Assembly: GCF_027887165.1 (NCBI RefSeq)
Contig: NC_077227.1
Location: 535,977,793 to 536,041,792, forward strand
DNA from: Monodelphis domestica
Taxonomy: Eukaryota > Chordata > Mammalia > Didelphimorphia > Didelphidae
Reading direction: 5' to 3'
DNA: 64,000 nucleotides
Position 1 is the first letter of the stretch; every line of letters begins with the position of its first letter. The translations under genes were made by a program, and so were the position numbers. The notes beneath the pieces were generated by a model. That model was given only the letters and a program-made list of their open reading frames with translations. It was not told the origin of the DNA and did no database searches. Below are positions 11,825-23,808 of this stretch, in pieces.

Positions 11825-12477
11825 TTTTAGATTTAATCATCAGAAGGTATATACCCCAACATTATACTTAAGTGGGGGGAGGTCCATAACCCACATGCTA
11901 AAGTGGGTGACAACTCAGAAACAACTGACTTCCACCTGGGCAGTAGTAAGAAAATTTATAAACTACAATTGGTCCACCTAGAGTGGAAGGAAGGCACAGG
12001 AAATGATGCAAAGAAGGGTCTTTAAAAGTAGTTGTGATTTCCTGTGACTACCCTTTTCTCCTTCCAACTTGGCCTTGAAGGAGCTCTGGCTTAGGACCTT
12101 GGACTGCCTCTGGTAAGAGTGCTCTTGGATCTTTTCCCCTTGGATTTTGGATTGGTGAGTGGAAAAAGCTGATCTTCCTTTCCTGACTGCCAGAGAGATT
12201 AACACCAGATAGGCAGCGTGGGTGATACCTAATTTACCTCTGAGCCCTCTGGCTGGGCTTCTGGATCCCTGCTGGAGCAAAGTCAGGCACCAGAGCACAT
12301 ATTTAGCTTGTTAAGCTAGATTTCTTACTCTACCCCCTTTCTCATTTCTCTGCCTTACTCTTTCCCTCTATTTTGTAAATAAATACTGCTATAAAGTCAT
12401 TTTGACTTGAGATATATTCATTTCAGTGATCACACTCATATATTTAGTCCAACCTTAAATTTCAACACTTACAAAGG
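11825..12477 (+). repeat. Solo LTR of an ERV
   Basis: Ends in tttcaaca and has AATAAA at about 12380 followed by the typical tcattttgacttgag stretch. Its 3' end is shared with a fragment at 35828-35901. The start is inferred from the ttttagatttaatc stretch; flanking 4-mers (ctac and ctta) are close but not identical, so the exact edges are uncertain. No viral genes remain. Confidence 0.7.
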
Positions 12478-12483
12478 GAAAAT

Positions 12484-12520
12484 TGAATTGGATAGGACAT
12501 GACTGAACAACAACATCAGA
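12484..12520 (+). repeat. CORE-SINE tail scrap
   Basis: The gacatgactgaacaacaa phrase is typical of a marsupial CORE-SINE edge; the rest is not recognisable. Confidence 0.4.
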
Positions 12521-12669
12521 GGTGTGATTTGAGCTCCAGGTCTTTTTAATTTCAGGGTCTACTCTCTAGTCATTCTTCCTTCCTGCCTCTCAATAAGAGA
12601 GAAACTTTTTTAATGGCTTTATGGAAGTTGTATGACCTTTGACAAATAATTTACCTTCTCTGGGCTTCA

Positions 12670-12905
12670 ATTATTATTGTTCAGTTGTCTCAGTTGTGTC
12701 TGAATCTTTGTGACACCACTTGGGCTTTTCTTGGCAAAGATACTGGAGCTCATTTTATAGATGAGGAATATAGATGAGGAAACTGAGGCTAACAGAATTA
12801 AGTGACTTGTCCAGGATCACACAGCTCGTGTCTGAGTCTGGATTTGAACTCAGGTTTTCTTGACTCCAATCCTAGCACCCTATCCACTATTGTGGATAGC
12901 TCTCT
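12670..12905 (-). mobile_element. CORE-SINE (MIR-related), minus strand
   Basis: Reads ttgttcagttgtctcagttg, cttggcaaagatactggag, gatgaggaaactgaggctaa, ccaggatcacacagctcgtg and ccctatccactattg. A direct duplication of atagatgagga lies in the middle (12758-12780). Confidence 0.8.
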
Positions 12906-14000
12906 ACCCTTTATGGAAGGGAAAACCAGGTAATCTGGGTAGGAAGGGCAAGGGAAATTTCAATAGATAACCCTGGAGAAAATCAAGCAAAGGCATGGAG
13001 ACAAGAGCGCAAATTGCATGTTAGGAAAGTAGGGAGAAATAGAGTTCTAGATCTAAGTGTCACTAGTGGTACCAGTCATCCACCATCCACAAATTACTCA
13101 CTTTGTTTTAACTTTGCCTAGGAGTCACCATTTCCCTTAGTATAAGTAGTAGGTACAAAACACATAACCTAGAGAATGAAACCTGTTGTCTTGATTTGTT
13201 AAATGAATATTGGGTGGAGTACTTTAACAGGGGCTATATGCCAAGTCTTTTTTGTACTCAAGGAAAGAAATGTTCTAGCTATGTTTGGCAAAGATCTCCA
13301 GAACTACTGAAGCTTAACAGTGTTTTGCAAATAGCAACTTTTTTAGCAAATGATAGATGGAAGAATTATTGCCTAATTCATCGACTATTTCCTTGGAATG
13401 ATGCAATATATTACTTGATCTCTTAGTTCTCTTGATGGGGTCAGGGAGGAGTTTGCCAAAAAGAATCAGCCATTAAGCAGGACCACTTTGTAGCATTAAA
13501 ACAAAAATGGCTCTCATTATCTTCCTATGCTTCTGTGATGGAGCATACTGGGCTTCTTTAAGGTCTCCCTGGATGTTTGTCAGGGAAGAAAAGAAAAAGA
13601 TGACATCTCTCCTTTCTCGTCATTGTCAGTAGCTGAAATAGTTAATCACATATAGCAGGAAACACACGTACTTGTCTGGACAAACCTGAAACTAAACCTC
13701 AAATCTCTGATTGACTCTTGTATTTTTTTAGTTTCTTTCCTACACGGTGGCAGAAATCTCATGAGTTAGAGAGGTCAGGAGCTCCTGGATGCCAGTTCTG
13801 TTTGCCCAGCAGAAGACAATCTGCACATCAGCTTCCAATAGGATGAAACAACCACTATCTAGAACATACTACAGATGTAAGGACTACACTTAAGCCCTAG
13901 CTTGCCAAAAGGTATGATCCTTGAGTAAGTTACTCGGGTAGTACAGATCTGACATGAAAGTAAAATTCCCACTCAGCAATTCCAAAGGTGTGTCACATTT
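12906..14000. other. No gene seen
   Basis: About 1.1 kb without a recognisable gene. A 76-residue plus-strand frame at 13196-13426 has no features I know. Confidence 0.5.
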
Positions 14001-14027
14001 TAATACTTTAAATCATCAGTCTCCAAG

Positions 14028-14205
14028 TGGAGCTAGGTGGCTCAGTGGATAGAGAGTCAGGCCTGGTGTCAGGAGTACCTTGGTTCAAATCTGGCCTCAA
14101 ACACTTCCTAGCTGTGCCTCCCTGAGTCAGTCACTTAATCCCATCTGCCTAGCCCGTGCCCTTTTGTCCTAGAATTGTTACCAGGATGAAAAACAAGGGT
14201 TTAAA
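14028..14205 (+). mobile_element. tRNA-headed SINE, older type
   Basis: Reads ggagctaggtggctcagtgg, gagagtcaggcctggtgtca, ctagaattgttaccaggatg and ends acaagggttt. Short L1 3'-end-like sequence (tcttacatgtaattggtaga, then AATAAA-like) follows to about 14300. Confidence 0.9.
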
Positions 14206-14300
14206 TTTTTCTTAATTGTAAAACTTAGAAAAACTTGTATGGAAATTTGTTCTTACATGTAATTGGTAGAAAAATAAAAATTTTAAATATATAAAGTTCT
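14205..14300 (+). mobile_element. L1 3' end scrap
   Basis: The tacatgtaattggtagaaaa stretch followed by ataaa matches the 3' terminus of other L1 copies in this window. Confidence 0.5.
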
Positions 14301-15329
14301 AAGTAATTTTTTAAATAAAGTTATCTCCATGTGAGATGACACTTCTCTTCTAGATTCCCTGCCTTACAAGCTACCTTGTACTGAATCTTGTCTGAGCAAG
14401 TCCAAAACCAAAATATCTTGGTGAGAGAGCCCCCTTGGTCACCGGTCTCACATAGACAAAAAAGAAAAAGAAAGGATTAAAAATAATCCATAGGATATTT
14501 TTTATAGTTCAGCACAGAGGGAAGGTTTTTCTAATAAGAGTTCATCCTTCTAAGAATTCTGACTTATTTTTCTTCTTCCCTCCCTCTCAATCCATCAACA
14601 ATAGCAATTTTCAGTAAAAGTACATGTACATTTGCAGAGATAGGTGCAGTAGTCAGAGAAAGAAGATGACAGTTAAGACAGTTTTCCATTTCCTTCTCCA
14701 GTTCATTTTCCAGATGAGAAAACTGAGACAAAAAAAAAAAATCTTGTGACTTGCCCAAAGTCATATAGTTAGTAAGGCCTGATTTGTAATCATAGCCACA
14801 TTCTGAAGTGTACATCCTTACACTGAAGATCTAACAATGATCTCTGTAAGTCAATTAGAGCTGTGTGCAACACACCTTTGGCCTTGGTGAAAGTCTAAAA
14901 GCAGAAGATTCACTATGGAATCAGAAAAGACACTCAGGATGGAGGATCTCAGCAACTGAGAGCTTCACACTCATCCTTGTGTCTCTTGAAGAATAATAGC
15001 CTCCCCCTATCATCAATGCTGACTTTTAGTAGAAGTATATAACCTTCCAACACTCCACCAGGACCCCAGCCTTTGAACCTTCCTACTGGCTCTCACCTTC
15101 ATCTCAGTCAAATAAGAAGGAAGGTCCATTATATAATGTCATCTGAGGAACTTGGAAAGATATGTGGCCAAAAATATGACTCTGTCCCTGAATAGCTCCT
15201 CTACCTTAAGATCCCACCCACTGCTGGTGAATAATTCCTTTGATAAAAGAAACCATTCCCCTTTAAAATATCAATGCCATTGAGAAAACCTAAACCATTA
15301 ACAGTTATTTTTATCTTGTAGCATATTCT
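14301..15329. other. No gene seen
   Basis: About 1 kb without a recognised gene. A weak CORE-SINE-like piece (minus strand, about 14690-14800: cagatgagaaaactgagaca; tgacttgcccaaagtcatat) is present. Confidence 0.45.
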
Positions 15330-16700
15330 ACTATCTCAGCCTGGAAGAAACTCCAGAAACCATCTAGTCCAACTTGTACATGAACAGGAATTTATTCTTC
15401 AACATCCCCATTGCTGATCATCCAGTCTGTAAGTGAATACTTTCAATAACAGATCTCACCACTCTCTGGAGTAGCCTCTTACACTTTCAGATAACTCTAA
15501 TTATTACCCTTTTTTTCTGATGCCAAGCCTAAATCCATCTCTTTGCAGCTTCCACTATTAATCTTGGTTCTGCTTTCTGGGGCTCAGAATAAGAAATAAG
15601 AAAGAATAAGAAAGAAAAAGAAAAAAATAAAATAAAAATCCAGTCTCTCAGCAATTTGACCATTTTTTCAAATACAGCCCATCCTCAGAGATCACAGATT
15701 CTTTTTTTACAAATTTGCCCTTGCTAAAATTTATTTGTAACTTCAAAATCAATATTCACAGTACTTTCATAGTCATCCACAGCTTTGCTCAGTAATGAAA
15801 AATTTGAGTCACTAATCAGGAACGTTCTCATCTAAGGCTGAACAAAGTGAGGCTCTACCTTCCTGTTTCCTCTCTCACAATATAAAAAAGTGTCCTTTGC
15901 TGGGGCTATTTAGTTCTATGTGTTTTTTGTATTTTTGTGCTTTTTTTGTTGGTAATTTCACAGTTTAAATCAACCCCCAAAGTACAGTGCTGAAGTGCCA
16001 TGTAGTATTCCTAAATGCAAGAAGGATGTAATATGTCTTATGAAAGAAATGTGTGTGTTAGGTAAACTTCATTCAAGTGTGAGTTATAATGCCATTGGCA
16101 GGAAGTTCAATATTAATTAATCAACAATAAAGTACATCCAGAAAAAGGAAGAGGAAATTAGCCTATCTGAATGTGAAACCATTCAGAAAATGCCAAAGTA
16201 ACTTGTGACCAGAGGCTCATAGGAACCTAATCCTGCATTTTCCAGAGGAACAATGATTCTATATTCACTAATTCAGTAGTTGGGGGTATCCATAGAAGAC
16301 ACTACTTCAACTGGCAAGAATCAACTGGACTCAAAATCTACTTCTTCTCTAGACTGAATATCCTCAATTCCTTTAAATGACCCTTGACTGAAATAATTTC
16401 CAGTCTTCTCATTCTCTCCCGGCTATCGTCTTCTGGAGTTTTCCAGTTTGTCAATGTCCTCCCTATAGGATTGAACTCAGAAATCTGGATGTAGTCTAAC
16501 CAGGGCACAATGCAATGAGACCATCCCCTTTGTTATTCAGTCATAGTCATCATATTAGCACAGGCAAAGCTGACGATAGCTTTTTCAGCTGTCCTGTCAC
16601 ACCAGGTGTTTATTTCTCCACACAACTTATTGCCCAACCACATCTCTCTCCCCCACTTCCATACTGTATTTGCAATTCTGATTTATTTTTTAATCAATGA
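15330..16700 (-). mobile_element. L3/CR1-clade LINE relic, minus strand, split by a Tigger
   Basis: The left part (15330-15600) shows the reversed CR1/L3 wording (accatctagtccaacttgta; tcatccagtctgtaagtgaa). The right part (16330-16700) shows the reversed continuation (gttttccagtttgtcaatgt; gatgtagtctaaccagggca). The DNA transposon at 15641-16327 separates the two, so the LINE is the older element. Highly decayed. Confidence 0.65.
15641..16327 (+). mobile_element. TcMar-Tigger (pogo) DNA transposon, internally deleted
   Basis: Starts cagtctctcag and ends gaatcaactg, giving imperfect inverted ends (CAGT...ACTG). The middle translates to the start of a Tigger transposase with a CENP-B-like DNA-binding region: pieces such as AEVPCSIPKCKKDVIC, then GKLHSSVSYNAIGRKFNIN, then STI, which match the known KRKKAVMCL...SYSAVGREFNVNESTI pattern. 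The distal part jumps to the 3' end (gaccagaggctcataggaac), so most of the transposase is absent. Decay is heavy, in keeping with an old therian-wide family. The subfamily is not certain. Confidence 0.8.
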
Positions 16701-17044
16701 TGTCATCTATAGAGAACTTATGCTAAAATTGTAGCTTATGTGTGGGAGACATGCTTTTTGAGAGCCTTCCAGGTAGATTTATTTATGGCTCTCCCAAGCT
16801 TACTGTTAATGGGAACAAGAGAGGGGGAAAACCTTTTTAAACTTTAACAATCTATGGATTTGAAATAAGCATTAGTAAGAATCAATATTTGTTAGCTGTA
16901 AGGCTGTAGGGACACACTTCAAGAGCATTATCAGTTGAGATTGACAGACAGTCAGGAGTCATTCGAAAGGTATCATGGCTTTCAAAGGTCTTAGCCATTG
17001 TCCTGCTAACTGTGAGAAGGTCACTTTCTCTCTTCTTGTCTTGA

Positions 17045-17410
17045 ATTTTTAGTCCAGAGAAGAAGGAACTGGGGAAAGACATGATAGCTGTTTTCTAGTC
17101 TTTGAAAGACTGTCAGGTGAAAGAGATAGTAGTTTAGTCAAAGAAGATAGACCAAGGAACCATAGGAAGAAGTTTCAGGGAGACAAATTATAGGTACATC
17201 TACAACTTTTTGAAGGAAAAAGTGGAATGATCTACTTAGAAAGGCAGTGGGTTCCACATCACTGGAGGTCTTCAGATGGAAGGTGGAGGGCCACTTGTGG
17301 GAAATGTTGCAGAAATTTCTCTTCAATTCAATTCAATTCAAATTCAATTCAAATAGAACCAGATGGTTTCTGAGACCTTTTCAACTCAAAATACCCCAGA
17401 ATCAAAATTC
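17045..17410 (+). mobile_element. L3/CR1-clade LINE 3' end, plus strand
   Basis: Reads aaagacatgatagctgtttt, agtttcagggagacaaatta, aaaagtggaatgatctactt, catcactggaggtcttcaga and accttttcaactcaaaatac, the order of the CR1/L3 3' end. A small attca-unit repeat (17329-17353) interrupts it. Confidence 0.75.
17329..17353. repeat. (ATTCA)n short tandem repeat
   Basis: Five or so attca units with one aattc slip, inside the L3/CR1 fragment. Confidence 0.85.
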
Positions 17411-17636
17411 TAGGTATCACTAGCCTTTATATCCAACACCCTTCTAACTTGGTGAAAACAAATCAAAGCTTATATTCTGTTGTTATAGTCTTTAAACTCT
17501 AGAGTCATGTGCTATGCTATGAATGGATAAAATATTATTAATTACAATTATTTGAATAAGTTTATGTTGATATAGTCTATGTCTATATCATTATAATTTC
17601 CTTCATCAGCCATCCCATATAGAAAATAGTATTTTT

Positions 17637-17847
17637 GTTTGCTTGTCTATTTCAAAATTCTTCCCTTCTGTTTAGAATCAATACTGTGTATTGGTTCCAA
17701 GGCAAAAGAGTGGTAAGGGCTAGGCAATGGGGATTAAGTGACTTGCCCAGGGTCACACAGCTGGGGCATGTCTGAGGCCAGATTTGAAACTAGGACCTCC
17801 CATCTATAAACCTTGTTCTCAATCCACAGGGCTACCCAGCTGCCCCA
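17637..17847 (-). mobile_element. tRNA-headed SINE, minus strand, 14-bp target duplication
   Basis: Reversed body (gaatcaatactgtgtattgg; ttgcccagggtcacacagct; ctacccagctgcccc). Flanked by aaaatagtattttt at 17623-17636 and 17848-17861. Confidence 0.95.
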
Positions 17848-17865
17848 AAAATAGTATTTTTAAAG

Positions 17866-17867
<2 letters not shown>

Positions 17868-17914
<47 letters not shown>
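17868..17914. repeat. (CA)n microsatellite, 47 bp
   Basis: An uninterrupted CA run just beyond the SINE's target duplication. Confidence 0.98.
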
Positions 17915-17916
<2 letters not shown>

Positions 17917-18109
17917 ACAAACAGGAAAATGAGCACAACCAACCAAAAGACTAAAGTCCAAAAATATGTACAATGTTGTGAATGTGAAATCTCCTACTCC
18001 GCTCATGATTACATCAGTATCAGCAGTTTTTCCTCATTTAGTTATTCTGTAATCATAGGTCTTAAACTTTTCTAAAAATAATCAAGATATATTTCCATCT
18101 GTATCTTAA

Positions 18110-18540
18110 TCATGTAAGCATTTTGTGTAAGCATAGTTCTGATAGAATCTATTTCTAAAATCACACAGCAGGCATATAGTGTTCTGACATTTCTCTCTTG
18201 TCTCTATTATATAAAGTTGTGGTTCAAGCACACCCATGCTATCTCATTTTACTTGATGCTTGAGCATCTATAGAAATATCTATAGAGATGTCAGAATTCT
18301 TGAGGAACTATAGAGATATCTGGATTCTTGTGGAAATACATATAAAAATTATTGTATTTTTAGTATAAGTTTTGGGGTATATAAGGAGGCTACTCACAAG
18401 GCTCAGGGTCTTTGGTTGCCAACTGAAGTCTGGTTTTATTCCGAGCCTGGCCCTCTCTCAATAAATCTATTTCTTTTTGGCTTAAAGACTTTGTTTTACT
18501 TGTTGGGGTCTCTGCTAATAAATTTCACCACTGGGAAACA
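18110..18540 (+). repeat. Probable solo LTR
   Basis: Shows promoter and polyadenylation signals at the spacing of an LTR: a TATA-like tatataagg at about 18379 and AATAAA at 18460, then a GT-rich stretch and a second aataaa near 18518. The terminal ca at 18540 could be the edge. The start is a guess, and no target duplication was confirmed. Confidence 0.5.
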
Positions 18541-18845
18541 CCTCTAGTTCTTCCACTTCCACAAAAGAGTAGGTACTTCTCATATCTCTTCTTTTGAGTC
18601 ATACTTATTCTTTATAATTTGGCACCATTCACTTTTTATTTATGCATGTGTATGCATGTGCTTATTCTTCCCCTTTATATTGTTATAATTATTATGAATT
18701 TTGTTTTCTTGACAACTTATTTTATTCTGCATCAGTTCATGTAGATTTTTCTATATATTTAGCACACGTATTTCTTACAGCACAGTACTATTCCATTATA
18801 TTCATGTTCTACAATTTGTTGAGCAGTTCCCCAATTAATGGGTAC

Positions 18846-19045
18846 CTGGGGGACAGGTAGGGGACCCAGTGAATAGATAGCCAGGTCTAGAGATGAGAGG
18901 TCCTGGGTTCAAATTTGGCTTCAGATACTTCCTGGCTTCATGACTCTGAGCAAGTCATTTAGCCCCCATTGCCTAACCCTTATTTCTCTTCTGCCTTGGA
19001 ACAAATGCACAGTATTGATTCTAAGATGGAAAGTAAGGTGTTTTT
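18846..19045 (+). mobile_element. tRNA-headed SINE, plus strand
   Basis: Reads gaatagatagccaggtctag, cctgggttcaaatttggctt, ctctgagcaagtcatttagc and cttctgccttggaacaaatg. The head is diverged. Confidence 0.9.
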
Positions 19046-19099
19046 TTTAATAGATATCTACTTTTTTTGTAAAAATAAAAGGCAGACTAAAAATAATGT

Positions 19100-19745
19100 A
19101 GGCAATGGATTGATTATTAGTTTATAAACTGATTTTTAGATATTCTGCTTGCTGTGCTCAAAAAGTATCTTCAGTTTATATCAGTGAAGTGAAGCTCATA
19201 AGTGAACTTCTCTTCAGGGCCAGGCGCAAGGACACTAAAGAGACTCTTGTTATAAAAAATATATATATTTATTGAAATACAAGGATAAAAAGGATTTCTA
19301 ACTCCACCCAAATAAATCTGCCTGGTTCCACAAGGAACCACTTCTCCTGTGTCCACAGGCTACACTGATCCTTCCTTATCTGACTAACCCAAATTTTGAC
19401 TATTCTAAATAAACTAACACCATTATCCTTATAATTCTTAATTTCATCTCCAGTTTATAAAAATAACAAAGGCTAGATGTCTGAGTCTCAGCAAGAATCA
19501 AGTTAGGACTCTGAGAGAAAGTGATACTACCTCCCAGAGTAACTCCCAACTCCCTCAGAGTAACTGCCACACCCAGAGTGTGTAACTGTCACAGAAAAAC
19601 TGTTAAACTGTCAACATTTTAACCTGACACTCTGTCTTAGATCTGCTTCAAACTCCAATTCTTTCTCAAACCAGCTTCTCTGCTTCTTATATCTAAAATA
19701 TTATAATAAGACTTAATTTCTAATATCATCCTTATAGTTTCTAAT
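19100..19745 (-). repeat. Unassigned insert in the L1, possibly an LTR
   Basis: This block interrupts the L1 and has no L1 similarity. A tatttattgaaatacaagg stretch could be a reversed polyadenylation region, and simple internal repeats occur (cagagtaactcc / cagagtaactgc). I could not find matched ends. Confidence 0.35.
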
Positions 19746-20477
19746 TTCATACTTTTTACAAAAAGTTCTGCTTTATCTATTTTGTTATATATGATGACTT
19801 TCTTCCTATCAATGACCTCTGTGGAGTATAACTCCTGTAAAGTAATTGCTGATCAAAGAGTATAGATACTTTAGTCAATTTATTTGCATTATTTCATATC
19901 CCTTTCCAAAATGGTTATACCAATCCATTGCTCAATTAGCAATGTGCTTCTGTGCCTATCTTCCCACAATATCTCTAACATGACTGTTACCATCAATCTG
20001 AGGGAAGGAGGTGAAATTTTAGGGTTATTTGTGCTTATGAATTTCTCTCATTTGTAATTTGAATAATTCTTTCATATCATCTTTTTTGTTTATTTTAAGC
20101 TTGCTCACTGGTTTTCTAAATTTTTTCATGTGTTTTCAACTTATTACTTCTCTTTTTTAAATTTATTGATATATCTTTGTAGGGATATGATTTTTTACCT
20201 CATAACTGCTTTAATTGCATTCCAGAAATTTTGGCATATTATTTTGCTATTATCATTTTCTATAGCATAATTATTCATTGCTTCCATGATTTATTCTTTG
20301 ACTCACTCATTATTTAAAATTTCATTAGATCTGTGTCTTTCATTTGTGCTCCCTGAACTTATAACTATTTTTGTTACACTGTGATATATGAGATGACTAT
20401 TTTTGCCTTTTTACTTGTGTTTGTCATAGTTCTATGGCCTAACGTGAGGTCAACATTTGTAAAAGTTCCAAATAATA

Positions 20478-20512
20478 GCAATATATATATATATATATGT
20501 ACATATATATAT
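20478..20512. repeat. (AT)n-rich simple repeat
   Basis: Alternating at units with a short gtac break, inside the L1. Confidence 0.85.
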
Positions 20513-20711
20513 GTTCCTTTGCCCATTTAGAAGATGCCTTAAGTCTTTTAGCTCTGATTTTTGCAATTTGTTCAATTCTATATTTTCCTTTTTGTTTATT
20601 TATATTAGACTTATACAAAACTGAGAGAGGATGATTGAAATCTCCTGTCACTGTTGTATTATTGTCTGTGTCTTTTTGTATTTTAGTGAATTTTTTTCTA
20701 AGAATTAAGAT

Positions 20712-20910
20712 TTTTTTTTAACCCTTACTTTCTGTCCTGGAATCAATACTGTGTATTGGTTCTAAGCAGAAGAATGGTAAGGGCTATGCAATGGGGGTTA
20801 AGTGGCTTGCCTAGGGTCACAGAGCTGGGAAATGTCTGAGGTCACATTTGAACCCAGGACCTCCCATCTCTAGGCCTGGCTCTCAATCCACTGAGCCACC
20901 CAGCTGCCCC
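20712..20910 (-). mobile_element. tRNA-headed SINE, minus strand, perfect 14-bp target duplication
   Basis: Starts with the reversed A tail and ends cagctgcccc. Flanked by ctaagaattaagat at 20698-20711 and 20911-20924, inside the old L1. Confidence 0.97.
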
Positions 20911-21863
20911 CTAAGAATTAAGATATTAAAGATATAGAGCCTATTAGTTTGGTATTGATATTGGTTGGCTCCTTCCAGCAAAATGTAATTTTCTTGTTTA
21001 TCCCTTATCTCATGAATTTTGGTTTTTTCTTTGATAGAATGATTTCAACTCTTGATTTTTAAGAATCTCCTAAGGCATAGTGTACTTTTTTTTCAAACCC
21101 TCATTTTTATTCTCTGGGTGTGTTTCTTTTTTTAGGTATGTTTCATGTAAACAACAGACTATGGAGTTTTATATGCAATCTGTTATTCTTTTTCATATTA
21201 TTGGCTTATTTAACCCATTCATCTTTAAAGTTACAAGTTAGATTCCTATTTTCCTCCATTCATTTCTAATATTGAGATTTTTTTCATAGGTAGGAGTTTT
21301 TTCTCTTCTTCTATAAAGGCAGCATTTTATTACCAAATTATTTTAGTTAAATATACTTTAAGGTAGCTCTTTTCATATTGGCTCTTTTCTTCCTCAGACC
21401 CCTTCCTCCCTCCATCTGTTACCCCTTTCCCTAGTTTTTATTTTTGCTTGACTTTTTTCTTTCTTCTTTTTATCTAGTTAATTTATCTATTTAATTTGTC
21501 ACCTGTCCTGTTCAGTTCAATTCTATTAAATAGGTAAAATCTCTTGGCCTTCTTTTGGCCTTCAATTTGTTCAATTCATTAGTTTTAAATTTTAATTTTC
21601 TATATCTTTTTCTAGACAGGATTTTTTTCTTTCATTCCCTTTTTTATCTTCCCTTTCTGTCTATTCTATGCTTTTATTATTTGATTCATGGACATTATAT
21701 ATGTTTAGTTCTTTTTTAGTCTTTTTTTATTTATAGAACTAAAGTTTCTAAAGTACCTATTTGGAGTACATTCTTGAAAAGAGTTTCTAGGTCATTGCCT
21801 TTCAGATCTTTCTTCCTTACCATATTTTTCTGTTGTGCTTTACTCTTAAAAATAGTAGTTCCT

Positions 21864-22555
21864 CTATGCCCAAAGGGCGACAAAAGAATATCTACCCTTT
21901 GACCCAGCCATAGCACTGCTGGGTCTGTACCCCAAAGAGATAATGGACACAAAGACTTGTACAAAAATATTCATAGCTGCGCTCTTTGTGGTGGCCAAAA
22001 ACTGGAAAACGAGGGGATGCCCATCAATTGGGGAATGGCTGAACAAACTGTGGTATATGTTGGTGATGGAATACTATTGTGCTAAAAGGAATAATAAAGT
22101 GGAGGAGTTCCATGGAGACTGGAACAACCTCCAGGAAGTGATGCAGAGCGAGAGGAGCAGAACCAGGAAATCATTGTACACAGAGACTAATACACTGTGG
22201 TATAATCGAACGTAATGGACTTCTCCATTAGTGGCGGTGTAATGTCCCTGAACAATTTGCAGGGATCCAGGAGAAAAAAACACCATTCATAAGCAAAGGA
22301 TAAACTATGGGAGTGGAAACACCGAGAAAAAGCAACTGCCTAAATACAGAGGTTGAGGGGACATGATGGAGGAGAGACTCTAAATGAACACTCTAATGCA
22401 AATACTATCAACATAGCAATGGGTTCAAATCAAGAAAACATCTAATGCCCAGTGGACTTACGCGTCGGCTATGGGGGGTGGGGGGAGGAAAAGAAAATGA
22501 TCTATGTCTTTAACGAATAATGCTTTGGAAATGATCAAATAAAATATATTTTTAA
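21864..22555 (+). mobile_element. Young 5'-truncated L1 with perfect 16-bp target duplication
   Basis: About 690 bp: the ORF2 C-terminal part, 3' UTR, AATAAA signal and A-rich tail. The open frame through 22215 reads FIAALFVVAKNWKTRGCPSI, then WLNKLWYMLVMEYYCAKRNN, ending NTLWYNRT, matching the ORF2 tail of the copy at 8676-9616. It is flanked by aaaaatagtagttcct at 21848-21863 and 22556-22571. The intact duplication and open tail suggest it is one of the youngest elements in the window. Confidence 0.95.
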
Positions 22556-22571
22556 AAAAATAGTAGTTCCT

Positions 22572-23808
22572 ACAAGCAAAAGAGAAGATATTGCCCCCAA
22601 GATAGTAATTATTCATATTTTATCTTTGCCCTTCCCAAGGACTTCTGGCTCTTCTGGGGGTCAGTTACCCACAGAGCTCTGATGCCCTTTCTTCTGAGGC
22701 AGGATGAATGGTGGCTCTAAGAACCAAATTCCTGCTGATTATATCGATTCCAAGTCCCCATCTCTCTCCCTTCATCAGTGAAGACAGGGAGAAAGATAGA
22801 CCTCCCACCACTGACTTCCTTTATTTTGCCCAGTTTCAATCCCTTCATTTGCCTCCTCATTAATTTGCTTGTAGGCAGATGTTTTGCTGAGACAAAGGAA
22901 AACAATTTCCTACATTGTTCCTCTTTAACTTGATTAGAATACATCACATATTCCCTTCTGTCTTCTTCCTCCTTTTTCCCTTTTGTGCACCCTCTCATTC
23001 TATAATTTAACCCCACAAAATGAATAAACGTGGTTCATAAGCAGGGGCTTGTGAAATTTATATCTCATGATATTTCAGGCCTCTTTCTCCACCAAAAGCC
23101 TCTATTTGACTATTGCTTTCACATTCATCTGTTGCATACTTTTATTTCTTTTTATTTAAAGAACCTTATTTTATATTCATCTTAATAAGGTATATAAAGA
23201 AGGAAAGGAAATAATCTCCAGCAGTGCTCCTTCTATCAAGCATATGTGCGCTTTCATTACAAAAATGAAAATCTTCATCTAATAGACTTTACATTTGTCT
23301 CATTAACTATAATGGCATGTACAGAAACCACCTATACAATTAAAAATATACCAAAGACATTGTTTAATTCATTAGCAGCAGAATCTAGTCCCACCCTAAA
23401 TGGGAAGGATATCAAACTTAAAACAATACAAATGTTATTTTCATGATAACCTAAAATACAAATATATCAAACTATTGAATGATCTAAAATACAGGATTAT
23501 TTTTAAGTCATTTATCAAAATGAAATTGAGACATTGAATGGTAAAAAATCATTTTATGTAGCAACTAACAATTTTACGAAGTACTTTCTCCACAACACTA
23601 ATGGGAGGTAGAGAATGCAAGTGTTCTTAAACATATATGACACATAAAGAAACTGTCTGGTTACATAGCTAGTAAATATTTTTTCTTCAAAGTTCATTAC
23701 ATTGCCTTAGTGATGCCACTTTGAGACCTTGTTTTGAGAGACCTCAGATTCTCTGTCTCTTCTACCTTAAATATCTTAATGGTGTTATCACAATAAAACA
23801 AATATGAA
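22572..23808. other. No gene seen
   Basis: About 1.2 kb. A minus-strand 99-residue frame (22717-23016) has no domain I recognise. A weak MIR-like piece lies near 23573-23690 (aaagaaactgtctggttaca; tagctagtaaat). Confidence 0.45.

Larger units (their letters stand above)
18595..21725 (-). mobile_element. Long L1 LINE, minus strand, interrupted several times
   Basis: Reversed ORF2 sequence in order: the C-terminal part (ctgcatcagttcatgtagat; gttgagcagttccccaatta at 18730-18845), the ggtgaaattttagggttatt stretch near 20010, the internal region (actgctttaattgcattcca near 20205; tgaaatctcctgtcactgtt near 20637) and further upstream parts to about 21700. It is interrupted by a SINE (18846-19045), an unassigned LTR-like block (about 19100-19745) and another SINE (20712-20910), and the young L1 at 21864 lies just beyond. 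Badly decayed. Confidence 0.7.

Noticed and set aside
11428-11840. Lys/Glu-rich and Ser/Phe-rich frames
   Set aside because: Produced by the purine tract at a SINE tail; no domain content.
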